From IMG/VR virus record IMGVR_UViG_3300028388_001303, positions 1 to 43,895 of that record: DNA of 43,895 bases; one strand, given 5' to 3'. The notes under the pieces are model-generated. The model searched no databases. It saw only the letters and a list, made by a program, of their open reading frames with translations, and was not told where the DNA came from. The position numbers and the translations under genes were made by a program. Positions 7,896-16,764 of the stretch are shown here, piece by piece (within the stretch, counting starts at the first letter, position 1; each line of letters begins with the position of its first letter). This stretch comes from a virus.

Positions 7896-9394
7896 TGGCA
7901 GTCAAGCAGTCTGGATTTTTATTCTCCGGAGGCCTTAACCAGAAGGAGGCGGCAGCATCGTCTGATCCGGGAGGCCTTCTGGTCGCAAAAAACGTCGAGC
8001 CTGTCATCACTGGCGGGTATGCGCGTGCGCTCGGCTATACCAAGTACGATACGAATGTTGTGCCGGGAGAGGGCAATATCCTTGGAGTGTGGGTTTATGG
8101 CGGGAAGGTGTACGCATTCAGGAACGCTGTCGGCGGGGCGTCTGCGGTTATGTGGGAGTCAGAAGGAAACGGCTGGACATCAAAGAAAACCGGCCTTGCT
8201 CCAGACGGCAAATATAACTTCGTCAATGGGACCTTCTATGGATCAGTCAACATGTATGGAGCATCTGGCACACATAAAGCGTTTCAGTGGGACGGAACAA
8301 CATGGACAGACATCACCACTGGCGTCACCGTCGATGAGCCTGACATCATCGGCTACCACAAAAACTACATCTGGCTAGGGTTCGGCACCAGCTTGCAGTT
8401 CTCTCCCATTGGCGATCCGGTCGGTGTATGGACGCCGCTGACGGGGGCTGGAGAAATACAAATGCAATCCGCTATAACAGCCATTAAGTCGCTTGTTGGT
8501 GGTCGTCTTGGCGTCTTTGCGCGGAATTCAATCTCCTACTTGGATGGCTCGTCTTCTCAGGATTTTGTTGCACAGAACATGACCGAGCATGGCAATAACT
8601 CTGGGGCGATAGGAGGTTCAGTTCAGCAGCTTGGGCAAAGGGTTATCATCTATGATGACCGGGGAATCTCTGAGGTTCTTGCATCCGATCGGTTTGGCGA
8701 TTTTGCAGATGCTGCGCTCTCAATGCGCTTCACGTCAATTGTCAACGCCAAGCGCGACCAAATTACATGCTCATGCGTCGTCAGGAACAAGACGCAGTAC
8801 AGGGTGTTTTTCTCTGACGGGCAGGCGCTTATTCTTGGCTTTGCAGGTGAGAGCTTTCTTGGAGGGACTTTATTGCAGTTTGACGTACCAGTGCTGTGCG
8901 TTTGTTCAGAGGAAGACGATAGCGGCAAGGAGATCATCCTCTTTGGCTCGAATGATGGGTACGTCTACAAGATGGAAGAAGGTAACTCTTTCGATGGCGG
9001 GCCTATCGAGGCTTACATAAGGACGAATTTCTGGGACTACAAAACACCCGTGCTTACTAAGCGCTTCAGACGTGCATACCTTGATCTCAGTGGCTCATCC
9101 GGTGCAACCGACCTTCAATGCAAGGCCGATGCTGTATTCGCTGACTCGACGACGATCGGACAGGCGCTGAGTCTGGATGTAGAGACCACGCTTTTTGGAG
9201 GAATCCTCGGGCATGATGTTCTCGGCGAATTCATATTGTCATCGCAGTACATCTCTAACGGTGTTGCAGACCTTAATACACATGGGACGCACATGAGTCT
9301 CATACTTCACAGTTCTAGCATTAACAGCAATCCTTGGCAGATCGCCAACGTGGCTGTTAGTTACTCAGAACGCAAGCTCAGAAGGGGGCGCTAA
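7895..9394 (+). CDS. Beta-propeller-like tail hub or stabilisation protein
   Basis: 499 residues. It begins with SGFLFSGGLNQKEAA and then repeats a W/Y/F-G pattern every 45-60 residues (VYGGKVYAFRN, TFYGSVNMYG, AFQWDGTTWTDI, YHKNYIWLGFG), as in a propeller fold. Such proteins close the portal channel or form the tail knob in short-tailed phages (P22 gp10-like role); that role is inferred. The start overlaps the previous stop as TAATG and the fibre gene begins two bases after its stop. Confidence 0.65.
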   Translation: MAVKQSGFLFSGGLNQKEAAASSDPGGLLVAKNVEPVITGGYARALGYTKYDTNVVPGEGNILGVWVYGGKVYAFRNAVGGASAVMWESEGNGWTSKKTGLAPDGKYNFVNGTFYGSVNMYGASGTHKAFQWDGTTWTDITTGVTVDEPDIIGYHKNYIWLGFGTSLQFSPIGDPVGVWTPLTGAGEIQMQSAITAIKSLVGGRLGVFARNSISYLDGSSSQDFVAQNMTEHGNNSGAIGGSVQQLGQRVIIYDDRGISEVLASDRFGDFADAALSMRFTSIVNAKRDQITCSCVVRNKTQYRVFFSDGQALILGFAGESFLGGTLLQFDVPVLCVCSEEDDSGKEIILFGSNDGYVYKMEEGNSFDGGPIEAYIRTNFWDYKTPVLTKRFRRAYLDLSGSSGATDLQCKADAVFADSTTIGQALSLDVETTLFGGILGHDVLGEFILSSQYISNGVADLNTHGTHMSLILHSSSINSNPWQIANVAVSYSERKLRRGR

Positions 9395-9396
9395 AA

Positions 9397-12018
9397 ATGG
9401 CTGGGCCTTATTACGTCAATAACCTAATTGATGGCGAGACGATGGGTTCAGATACCCTCGAGGCTATCGAGACAGGATTCCAAAATGTCGATATAGACAA
9501 GGCAAACAAAGTATCAGCAGCAGTTGCTGGCAACGTCGCGTCTCTTGATGCAAATGGGGACCTTGTTGATGCCGGTATTGTAGCGGCCTCACTCTATGTG
9601 TCTCCGCAAACAAAGACAGCATTCCAGTTAAACGCAACGGACGACCTTGACCTTATCTCCGAGCCGGGGGTTTACGCTTGGAACGATCTCAACGTGCCGT
9701 CGAATGCACCGCTTAACAACGCTATTATGCTTATCGACAATGATGGCGCAAGCGATACGCAGATGGTGTTCGGCGGGGAATCTACTGAGAGTGCCATATA
9801 TGTCAGGAGAAAAGATAATGGGACATGGTATGCATGGAAGCGGATGCTTGACCATACGGACGTGTCAAGTACATCGACGAATGGAGCAACGACAACCCCG
9901 ATAAGCTCCGACTGGGCTTATAAGATTGAAAGTGAGGCGATGACATTCGGCGGGGCAAAGACTTTTTCCTCCCCGGCCACGTTCTCAGCACTGGCGACAT
10001 TCAATGGCGGATTGACAACAACCGTATCCGGCAGCACCTCGCTCGCAGACGGAATCGAAATCAATGCGGCTGGTGCATACGGCATCAAAATCGCGGCGCA
10101 CGATTACGCCACTGAATCGGATATCGCTATCGGTAGCAGGGCGGCTATCGCATCCGATATTGCTATCCACTACGCAACAGGTTCAGAAGGACATCACTGG
10201 TGGACGGGCAAGGCTGTCGGCGCTGAAAGTACAGGAGTGGCTGGCGCAACAGAGAGAATGGTGCTCGACGCATCTGGCAACCTTCAGATTGATGGCGATC
10301 TGTCGCAAAGCGGCGGACTGGTGTTGGATGTCTCCGACTACACAAATGTATCTGGCGGCGCGAGAAAAGTTGTCCCATCGACCACCATTGCGAACGGAAC
10401 AGACTTCGATGATGTGATGTGGAGTGGTATCTATCGCACCAGCTCGAGTCATGCCAATATGCCCGGTGGTGGCTATGGGCAATTGTTCGTCATGCGTGGA
10501 GGCACGGCTGACACTTGGGCGCAGATGTACTTCGATTATGGCTCCTCTGTCTGGTTTCGTTCGCGCAATGGGGTCGCTATCGGCGGCAGCACATATACAG
10601 GGACGCTTGGCTGGAATAAAATTCTTTCCCATGTTGATGTAGATGATACGCCAGTCAGTGGCGCGACTACAGCCCCGGTCAGCTCCAATTGGGCGTATGG
10701 GCATACAGCAACAGCCGATCCACATAGTCAGTATCCGCTCGAGACAGATGTTAACGCTTGGATAACTCGCGGGTACTATACGGCTTACTCGGCAAGCAGC
10801 CTGCCTGTAGGCTGGTACACCATTGCTGCACACTCCAGTAGCAGGGCATTGGCCAAATTCATGATCCGCGACACATCGAGTGGTAATCACCAAGCGACAG
10901 TTCTGTATGCCTCCACACATTACGGATCAAACCCCGGCATTTCCGTCATGCACAATGCTTACTACGCTGGCAACCCTGCCCGGTATGTTCGCATCAAAGA
11001 TGGTGGAACGTATGACGGCGCTGTTCTACAGGTTTACATCGACGAAACATCAAACGCGATGCTGGTGGCAATGGCTGAGAACTTCCAGTCAAGCGGCTGG
11101 GTGCTTAGGCCTTGGATAGCGGATGCCACGAACCCCGGAACAGTGGCCAACTATGCTGCGCTCGTTGAGACTGCGCGAGTCGATCTTGACCGAAATAGAG
11201 GCGCGATCCAGACAACCGGCGAGATGTATAGCGGCGGGTCCACAACGCAGTATCTTGTGCTGAACACTGCTGATGTCGATAACACACCCGTCAATGGCGC
11301 GACCACCGCACCGATCTCCAGTGACTGGGCGTATGCTGTCAATTATGAGAACAAATCTTTCTCAGGTCTGAAGACATTCAGTAACGGCATAAGCTCACCG
11401 ACTGTAACCAGCTCCAATCCCAAAATCTACTCAACGGTGTCATTCGGCTCAGGGCTGGCATTCGCAGCGAGCGTGATTTATCCGACAAACAACGCTGGTG
11501 CCTACAACAATGGAGATAACGATCTTGGCACTACTCTGAATCGATTCAGGAACTTCTACGCAGAAAGTTTCAACACGACCGCCACATCTTATACTGCCTC
11601 CGTCTTCCCAAGAACAGACAGCATGTATACATGTGGTGGTTTCTATAACCGCTGGTCGGTTGTCTACACTGATTCATTGGTAAATGCATCAGGCCGTGAA
11701 CTCAAGACCGACATCGCGCCAATGCCATCGATGCTTGACAAGGTGATAGCGCTAAACCCTGTGACTTATAGATACAAGAAAGATGATGATGGTGTTGAAC
11801 GGCACGGCCTGATCGCAGAAGAGGTCGAGGATGTGTTCGGCAAAAATGAGAAAATTGTTCGGCACGACATTCCATCGCAAGAAGACATCGATAACGGGGC
11901 CGAAGACATGGAGCACCTGTCGATAAACTACATCGAGTTGATATCCCCACTAATCAGGTCAGTTCAGGAGTTGGCCGAAAAGGTCGAGCGCCTTGAATCA
12001 GCCTTGAATCAGCAATGA
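9397..12018 (+). CDS. Tail fibre with C-terminal S74 self-cleaving chaperone
   Basis: 873 residues. The C-terminal 110 residues are a Peptidase_S74 intramolecular chaperone: S765-G-R-E-L-K770 gives the Ser/Lys pair spaced five apart, followed by the NPVTYRYK stretch and HGLIAEEVEDVF, then a coiled coil. This domain trimerises the fibre and then cuts itself off. The N-terminal 60 residues probably attach to the tail. The centre holds repeated modules beginning DDTPVSGATTAPVSSNWAY, of which four versions are visible (near residues 150, 420, 630 and one partial), interleaved with beta-rich receptor-binding parts. It determines host range. Confidence 0.9.
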   Translation: MAGPYYVNNLIDGETMGSDTLEAIETGFQNVDIDKANKVSAAVAGNVASLDANGDLVDAGIVAASLYVSPQTKTAFQLNATDDLDLISEPGVYAWNDLNVPSNAPLNNAIMLIDNDGASDTQMVFGGESTESAIYVRRKDNGTWYAWKRMLDHTDVSSTSTNGATTTPISSDWAYKIESEAMTFGGAKTFSSPATFSALATFNGGLTTTVSGSTSLADGIEINAAGAYGIKIAAHDYATESDIAIGSRAAIASDIAIHYATGSEGHHWWTGKAVGAESTGVAGATERMVLDASGNLQIDGDLSQSGGLVLDVSDYTNVSGGARKVVPSTTIANGTDFDDVMWSGIYRTSSSHANMPGGGYGQLFVMRGGTADTWAQMYFDYGSSVWFRSRNGVAIGGSTYTGTLGWNKILSHVDVDDTPVSGATTAPVSSNWAYGHTATADPHSQYPLETDVNAWITRGYYTAYSASSLPVGWYTIAAHSSSRALAKFMIRDTSSGNHQATVLYASTHYGSNPGISVMHNAYYAGNPARYVRIKDGGTYDGAVLQVYIDETSNAMLVAMAENFQSSGWVLRPWIADATNPGTVANYAALVETARVDLDRNRGAIQTTGEMYSGGSTTQYLVLNTADVDNTPVNGATTAPISSDWAYAVNYENKSFSGLKTFSNGISSPTVTSSNPKIYSTVSFGSGLAFAASVIYPTNNAGAYNNGDNDLGTTLNRFRNFYAESFNTTATSYTASVFPRTDSMYTCGGFYNRWSVVYTDSLVNASGRELKTDIAPMPSMLDKVIALNPVTYRYKKDDDGVERHGLIAEEVEDVFGKNEKIVRHDIPSQEDIDNGAEDMEHLSINYIELISPLIRSVQELAEKVERLESALNQQ

Positions 12019-12028
12019 GGAAATAAAA

Positions 12029-12478
12029 ATGTTTGCTTACATTGAAAATGATGTAATTCTTTACATCCTCCCGCAAATCCCACCAACATGGACGACGCCA
12101 GACGGCACGTTTATCGACAACTTCGACCAGCTATCAGATGCAGAGTTGGCTGCGCTCGGGTGGCATACTGTCGTCATCATTGACCCACCATACGACCCGG
12201 ACACACAAGTCAAAGAGGGGCCATATGATGAGTGGGATGGCGTGACAGCAACTCGGACATATGTTGTCAGGGACATGACTCCTGAAGAGCTTGCGGCAAC
12301 GCAATCATCACTCGATGATTACCTGCTTATAAGGTCATCAAAAAATATTGCACTGATCGTTCTGGCGCTGGTAGGCAGGCTTCTTCAGGATGGGGTGATC
12401 GAAGCGACTGACTTCACACAGGCTGAGCGCGATGCCTATCTTGATTTGAAAGCAATCCGTGACAGAATTATCGGATAA
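12029..12478 (+). CDS. Tail-fibre assembly / tail chaperone-like protein
   Basis: 149 residues, directly after the fibre gene. The N-terminal half reads FAYIENDVILYI, then LGWHTVVIIDPPYDPDTQVKEGP and TRTYVVRDMTPEELA, a pattern shared by proteins encoded after fibres that help fold or attach them; the C-terminal half is helical. GAGG lies upstream of ATG 12029. Assignment is by pattern and neighbour. Confidence 0.6.
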   Translation: MFAYIENDVILYILPQIPPTWTTPDGTFIDNFDQLSDAELAALGWHTVVIIDPPYDPDTQVKEGPYDEWDGVTATRTYVVRDMTPEELAATQSSLDDYLLIRSSKNIALIVLALVGRLLQDGVIEATDFTQAERDAYLDLKAIRDRIIG

Positions 12479-12491
12479 CGAGATAGATGAA

Positions 12492-12911
12492 ATGCCAGAA
12501 AACAGTGACTGTAGAGATGCTCTCGAGCAATTGCGATTGATCGAAGGAAAGCTCAATGTTCAACAATCGCAGCTTGGCAACATGATCGAGCAGTACCGGG
12601 GCATGATAATTGAGCAGCATCGATGGCAGACCGAGGTGCGCTCGGATATTAGGTACTTCAAGGATGGTGTAGATGACATCAAGTCAGAACTCAAATCTTT
12701 TGAGCACAACCGAAAGCAGGAGTATATAGATGTCAGGCGTCGAATTGATTCACATATTGACAATGCCAATGTTGCAGTAGCGCAAGACAAACTTGGTGGA
12801 ATAGAGACGTTGAAGCTATGGCTGATCGCAATTATCACAGTAATTGCACTCATTACGGGCCTGATCAAGGGACAGATGGACATTGCCGGTCTTGGGAAGC
12901 TGTTGTCATGA
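12492..12911 (+). CDS. Coiled-coil protein with one C-terminal membrane segment
   Basis: 139 residues from ATG 12492 (GTG 12459 is possible and would overlap the previous gene by 20 bases). Residues 10-95 are charged heptad-rich helix; residues 105-127 form a single hydrophobic span (WLIAIITVIALITGLI). The soluble part probably lies in the cytoplasm. It starts a cluster of three small membrane proteins downstream of the fibre, where lysis or membrane-associated genes are common. It could be a holin or antiholin partner, but no diagnostic motif is seen. Confidence 0.55.
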   Translation: MPENSDCRDALEQLRLIEGKLNVQQSQLGNMIEQYRGMIIEQHRWQTEVRSDIRYFKDGVDDIKSELKSFEHNRKQEYIDVRRRIDSHIDNANVAVAQDKLGGIETLKLWLIAIITVIALITGLIKGQMDIAGLGKLLS

Positions 12912-13054
12912 TGCAGATCACACAACTCGTAAGTGCGGCACTGAACATTTTCATACTCGTCTACATGCCGATCTTTATTAGGTTAGCAATTGAAGAATAT
13001 ATTCTCGGAAAGAAAGATCGCCATGAAAGAATTGAAAGCAAGAGCCGTCGCTGA
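12908..13054 (+). CDS. 48-residue membrane protein, possible holin
   Basis: Starts at ATG 12908, overlapping the previous stop (ATGATG). A single hydrophobic span covers residues 7-28 (SAALNIFILVYMPIFIRLAI) and is followed by a basic tail with KKDRHERIESKSRR, giving a cytoplasmic positive end. Size, topology and position suit a class III holin or a small lysis accessory protein; the evidence is topology only. It overlaps the next gene by 32 bases. Confidence 0.5.
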   Translation: MMQITQLVSAALNIFILVYMPIFIRLAIEEYILGKKDRHERIESKSRR

Positions 13055-13289
13055 AGTTGCGATCATTGCCGCTGCGATCATTGCGCTCGTCTTCCACTTC
13101 TGGATTGATCTGCAAGCCGGTCGGAACATGGCGGTCTTTGTGAGCAAGGGTGCGCGGCACACAGCATCTGAGGCGCAATGCGACTGCGAGGCGCAAAATG
13201 AAATCAGGCGCGAGATAGGAATGCGTGAGCGCAACTGCACATATGGGGTTTGCGCACCATCGGGCCTCGTAAAGCAAGAGCTTGAATAA
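13023..13289 (+). CDS. Membrane-anchored small protein, possible lysis accessory
   Basis: 88 residues from ATG 13023, with GGAAAG about ten bases upstream. Residues 10-29 are a membrane span (AEVAIIAAAIIALVFHFWI) and the rest is a hydrophilic domain with four cysteines (CDC and CTYGVC), likely periplasmic and disulfide-linked. The topology (short cytoplasmic start, one span, periplasmic tail) is that of an inner-membrane spanin subunit, but the tail is short and not clearly helical, so this is only a possibility. Last gene before a promoter and terminator. Confidence 0.5.
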   Translation: MKELKARAVAEVAIIAAAIIALVFHFWIDLQAGRNMAVFVSKGARHTASEAQCDCEAQNEIRREIGMRERNCTYGVCAPSGLVKQELE

Positions 13290-13309
13290 ACTCAAGTTTT
13301 TGCTATGAT
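13282..13309 (+). promoter_or_regulatory. Candidate sigma-70 promoter
   Basis: TTGAAT at 13282-13287 and TATGAT at 13304-13309 with a 16-base spacer. Transcription would start near 13316, directly at the hairpin pair described next, so its product would be either a very short RNA or read-through mRNA for the virion genes that follow. Confidence 0.45.
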
Positions 13310-13316
13310 TCATGTG

Positions 13317-13330
13317 AGGGATTCGTCCCT
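13317..13330 (+). other. UUCG-capped hairpin
   Basis: AGGGA (13317-13321), TTCG (13322-13325), TCCCT (13326-13330): a five-pair stem closed by the extra-stable UUCG tetraloop, at the expected 5' end of the transcript from the promoter just upstream. It could protect the 5' end of the RNA. Confidence 0.6.
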
Positions 13331-13343
13331 AAAAAATCCACGA

Positions 13344-13375
13344 GCCTTCACCCAGCCATAGGTGAGGGCTTTTTT
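13344..13375 (+). terminator. Intrinsic terminator before the ejection-protein genes
   Basis: GCCTTCACC (13344-13352) pairs with GGTGAGGGC (13361-13369) across an eight-base loop, nine pairs including one G-U, followed by six T residues. It ends the fibre/membrane-protein transcription unit. Because a promoter lies just before it, it may also act as an attenuator for the genes downstream. Confidence 0.85.
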
Positions 13376-13386
13376 AGGAGAGCAGC

Positions 13387-14820
13387 ATGGCTGACTACAG
13401 TACATATGTGCCAAGCACGCGGAACTTTGACGGCACAGACCTCCTCGACATTCCGGACTTCGATGAAATTTTCGCCGACGACCCCAACCTCTCTATACCG
13501 GAGGAAACCACGTGGGATTCCCTCCCTTCATCTGGAGACTGGGGAAGCACGCCGGAAGCTGACACCTATGGAGCTGACACCTATAGCGCTTATGCTCCAA
13601 CAGCAGAAACCGCTCAGGCAACACTTAACGAAACATGGGATGGAGCACCGAGCGCTGATACGTGGACGGACCCCAGTAGCCTCCTCGTTGATGTCGGCTC
13701 AAACATTCCCGGACAGGACCTCCCGAGCGGCGATCTTTATGAAGACCTGAGCTTCCTGCTCGATGAAGATGTTTCCGACTATGGGGACGTGAACGAACTC
13801 GATACAGTTCAGGGGCGCTTGAGCGATCTCCTCTCGTCCGAGTCTGATTACATGACGCTGGCAAGGACAAAAGCGCATGAGGAAATGAACGCACGAGGAC
13901 TTCTTAACTCGTCAATGGCACTCGGGGCAACTCAGCGAGCGGCTATCGATTCAGCTCTCCCTATTGCACAGCAGGACGCAGAGATGCGCAACCGCTGGAG
14001 AGAGCGCGTATCCGGATACCTGCACGAGCAAAAGATGAGCAACGCTGCAATGCAGCAAGACATGCTCAAGCAGCGGGCTATGGATGAGGCTAATTGGGAC
14101 CAGTTCATCACGGGAATGACGCATGAGCAGATGCTGGCCAATAGCGACATCCTCAGGCAGATGGAGATGCAGGCACGCGAGCTTGGCCAAGATTGGGACG
14201 CCCAGCAGTTCGCCGCACTCAACGACAGAATCCTTTCTAACCTCGACGTAGAAGCCCGGACAAACCTCGCCAACCTCGACGCAGCTACAACCACGAACCT
14301 CGCCAACCTCGACGCAGCTACAAGAACAGAACTTGCTAACCTCGATGCGGCAACGAGCACCGAGCTTGCTAACCTCGATGCGGCCACAAGAATCGAAATG
14401 CAGGATCGTGATCTTGCGGCGCAGTGGGACTCGCAAAACCTGCAAAACCTGCACGAGACCATCTTGGCTAACGCAGAAATGGATTACCAGCTTACGACCC
14501 AAGAGCGCGATCTGATGGCTTCTTGGTATTCGCACTTAACGCAGCTTGATGCTGGCCTCGTCGCTCAAGAGATTGAAATTGTTGCAAACAATATCATCGA
14601 GCAGATGCAGATCGAAGGCGAAGAAAAGATTGCGACACTGGAGATGGTCAACAACCTGATTGAAGGTACGACCAGCGCATGGGAACTGATCAGTACGCAA
14701 GAATGGCTCAAGGAGGACAGCCGAGAGGTTCTCCTCGACGAGATGCTCGACATACAATCATCCAATCTAAACCTGATTGCCGACATGACTGGCGTCACGG
14801 TTGATTGGACGGGGATATGA
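13387..14820 (+). CDS. Virion protein with 11-residue coiled-coil repeats
   Basis: 477 residues. Residues 1-130 are acidic, rich in D, S, T and P, and probably disordered. Residues 140-280 are helical. Residues about 283-337 hold five 11-residue repeats of the form N-L-D-A-A-T-x-T-x-L-A, an undecad pattern for a long parallel coiled coil. The C-terminus is helical. AGGAG precedes ATG 13387. The following genes (acetyltransferase, hydrophobic Gly/Ala protein, giant protein) are typical of internal-virion/ejection modules, so this is probably an internal or tail-tip rod; inferred from context. Confidence 0.65.
   Translation: MADYSTYVPSTRNFDGTDLLDIPDFDEIFADDPNLSIPEETTWDSLPSSGDWGSTPEADTYGADTYSAYAPTAETAQATLNETWDGAPSADTWTDPSSLLVDVGSNIPGQDLPSGDLYEDLSFLLDEDVSDYGDVNELDTVQGRLSDLLSSESDYMTLARTKAHEEMNARGLLNSSMALGATQRAAIDSALPIAQQDAEMRNRWRERVSGYLHEQKMSNAAMQQDMLKQRAMDEANWDQFITGMTHEQMLANSDILRQMEMQARELGQDWDAQQFAALNDRILSNLDVEARTNLANLDAATTTNLANLDAATRTELANLDAATSTELANLDAATRIEMQDRDLAAQWDSQNLQNLHETILANAEMDYQLTTQERDLMASWYSHLTQLDAGLVAQEIEIVANNIIEQMQIEGEEKIATLEMVNNLIEGTTSAWELISTQEWLKEDSREVLLDEMLDIQSSNLNLIADMTGVTVDWTGI
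14233..14400 (+). repeat. 33-base coding repeat
   Basis: Five adjacent units of 33 bases containing AACCTCGACGCAGCTACAA or close variants; two neighbours are nearly identical at DNA level, so some copies are recent duplications, unlike the older 22-residue array in the tail gene. Confidence 0.8.
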
Positions 14821-15257
14821 TCAGAGGCGCACGCTTCTCTGACATACCTTCGCTTTATGAAGCGATGCTCTCAATCGAGCACAAAACAAACTACGTGCTC
14901 GATGACTCAAGCAAGTCCGCCTTTCATATCTTTATGCAATCGCATATTGCCTCGCATGATTCAAGAGTATGGGTCTGGGAAAGTGGCGGCAAAGCTGTTG
15001 GCGTAGCGGTAGGGGCGAAGTCCCGCCAGTTCTATACCAACAAGCTGACTGCCTCTCTCTTGCTTCACTTTGTTGCAGATGGGCATGGCGGCGGCGCTTA
15101 TCTATTAAGGGCCTTCTTGGGGTGGTGCAACAAAGACCCAAGGACAAACAGGATCATCGCTGCACCGTCTGCTATCACGGAAGATCAAGACAGGACGGAT
15201 ATGCTTTATACGCGGCTTATCGGACAGCCAAGAAAACTTTTTGTGAAAGAGGTGTAA
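14817..15257 (+). CDS. GNAT-type N-acetyltransferase
   Basis: 146 residues from ATG 14817, overlapping the previous stop as ATGA. The order of elements fits GNAT enzymes: an N-terminal R-x-A-R-x-x-D-I helix start, a central strand VWVWESGGKAVGVAVG, and a G-H-G-G-G-A motif (residues about 93-98) in the place of the acetyl-CoA loop, then a helix. GNATs are often found inside podophage virion modules; the substrate may be a virion protein or host factor. The Q/R-x-x-G-x-G/A loop is not perfect, so activity is uncertain. Confidence 0.75.
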   Translation: MIRGARFSDIPSLYEAMLSIEHKTNYVLDDSSKSAFHIFMQSHIASHDSRVWVWESGGKAVGVAVGAKSRQFYTNKLTASLLLHFVADGHGGGAYLLRAFLGWCNKDPRTNRIIAAPSAITEDQDRTDMLYTRLIGQPRKLFVKEV

Positions 15258-15258
15258 C

Positions 15259-16149
15259 ATGGGATTTATAGTAGCAGCAATTGGGGCGCTTGCCGGTGCG
15301 GTTGGTGCAGCAACAGCAGCAGTCACCGGGGTTATTACTGCGGGCGTAGCTACAATCACTGGCGGCGTACTTGGCGCAACAGCAACGGGCATTATTGGCA
15401 GCGTACTATCTGGCGCTGTGCTTGGCGCTACCACATCGGCGATAATGGGTGGAGACATCGGCAAAGGCGCGATATTCGGCGCGGTCGGCGGGGCGCTTAC
15501 AGGAGCCTTCGGCAACGTGGCGAAGACCGCAGGGCAGGCTGCTGTCGAGGGAGCAAAAACCGGCACCAGCTTTGTCGATCTCTCGAAAGGCGTGACAGCA
15601 ACAATTAATGAGTCACTAAAAACGCTCACGCCTCAAACAGAGAAGCTCGTGGAGGGATCGGCCAAGGCTACCGCTGACAACGGCGCTACCCTTATGGAGG
15701 GAAGTGTTCAGAATCAAGTCGCGTCACTCGAGATGGGCAAGCAATCATCTGATGTGCTGGCAAAGACTGTAGAGGCTGGCATCAAAACCCCTGAGACCAA
15801 CGGGGTCTTTGGCCAAATCATGGACCCTATTACCAAGGCGACAGGCCTCGAGGAAAAGCAGCTTTGGGACCTTGCTTCCGGCTACTACAAGTCGAAGGAG
15901 ACGGATAGGCTGCTTGAGAAGAAAACACAGCTAGACACTGACTTTATGAAAGAGCGGCACGCTGGCATTACTGCTGGCTCAACGCCAGAAAGGATCAGCA
16001 GCGGGAATCTTTGGCCTACCGTTCGACCGCCGTCAGTTGGGTACGTCCAGTCTGCAACGACAGTTCCGAACTCCGGGGTGTCAATCATTAACCCGTCTGC
16101 ATCTGTTGCAGACCAGTATGCTCCAAAGCCATTACTGAGCAACGCATAA
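15259..16149 (+). CDS. Gly/Ala-rich hydrophobic ejection protein
   Basis: 296 residues. Residues 4-85 are almost wholly hydrophobic Gly/Ala (several GAxxGA and GGVLGA turns), able to insert into a membrane; the rest is helical and soluble. This is the form of DNA-transfer (pilot) proteins that leave the capsid and make a channel in the host membrane. The C-terminus ends exactly at YAPKPLLSNA, a motif that recurs inside two neighbouring gene products. Starts one base after the acetyltransferase stop. Confidence 0.65.
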   Translation: MGFIVAAIGALAGAVGAATAAVTGVITAGVATITGGVLGATATGIIGSVLSGAVLGATTSAIMGGDIGKGAIFGAVGGALTGAFGNVAKTAGQAAVEGAKTGTSFVDLSKGVTATINESLKTLTPQTEKLVEGSAKATADNGATLMEGSVQNQVASLEMGKQSSDVLAKTVEAGIKTPETNGVFGQIMDPITKATGLEEKQLWDLASGYYKSKETDRLLEKKTQLDTDFMKERHAGITAGSTPERISSGNLWPTVRPPSVGYVQSATTVPNSGVSIINPSASVADQYAPKPLLSNA

Positions 16150-16158
16150 GGTAACAAG

Positions 16159-16764
16159 ATGCAGAAGCAGCTACCACAACCTCAGCAGAAGCAAGCCCAA
16201 CCACCGCAGCCTAAAAAATCTCTACTGTCTTCGGCGATCGGGAAGCAAACAGGGAGCGAGCCTGACCCAAAAAAGCAGCGGCAATACAACGCTGTAGGCG
16301 CAGCAGCTCTCAAAATGGTTCATGGAAAGGAAACCCGTGACTCTGTTCTTGCTCGGCTCTCTAAAGGAGACCCCGTGGCCGCTGCCGGTCAGATTGCTGG
16401 CTCCATCATCTCGAAGATTCATGTTGACTCGGTAAAGAATGGGGTCCAGCTTGATGGCGACGTGCTCGCTGTTGTTGCTGACGAGGTGGTCAGGAATTTG
16501 GCAGAGGTCGCCAGCGCAGCCGGGATCAAAAAGTTCGATGAAGACGATAAGCAAGCCGCTCTTTACATTGCTGCCGATGCGGTCATGGCTCAGCAAGAAA
16601 AAGACGGCACGCTTGACTTGACTGGCGTGGAGGAAATTACGGGTATCGAAGTTCCTGATAATCTCAAGCGCCGACAAACGCTCGCCCTTGAAAACAGGGC
16701 GGCTCAAGAGCAGGAAGAGCGTCCACAAGCCGGTCTTCTTGGTAAAGCAGGAGAATTAGCATGA
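16159..16764 (+). CDS. Helical internal virion protein
   Basis: 201 residues. The first 45 are basic and rich in Q and P (KQLPQPQQKQAQPPQPKKS), then a long helical domain with AAGQIAGSIISKIHVDSV and LAVVADEVVRNLAEVASAAG. No known motif. It lies between the hydrophobic ejection protein and another linker-rich protein and overlaps the latter as ATGA, so a common role in the ejected protein set is likely. Confidence 0.6.
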   Translation: MQKQLPQPQQKQAQPPQPKKSLLSSAIGKQTGSEPDPKKQRQYNAVGAAALKMVHGKETRDSVLARLSKGDPVAAAGQIAGSIISKIHVDSVKNGVQLDGDVLAVVADEVVRNLAEVASAAGIKKFDEDDKQAALYIAADAVMAQQEKDGTLDLTGVEEITGIEVPDNLKRRQTLALENRAAQEQEERPQAGLLGKAGELA

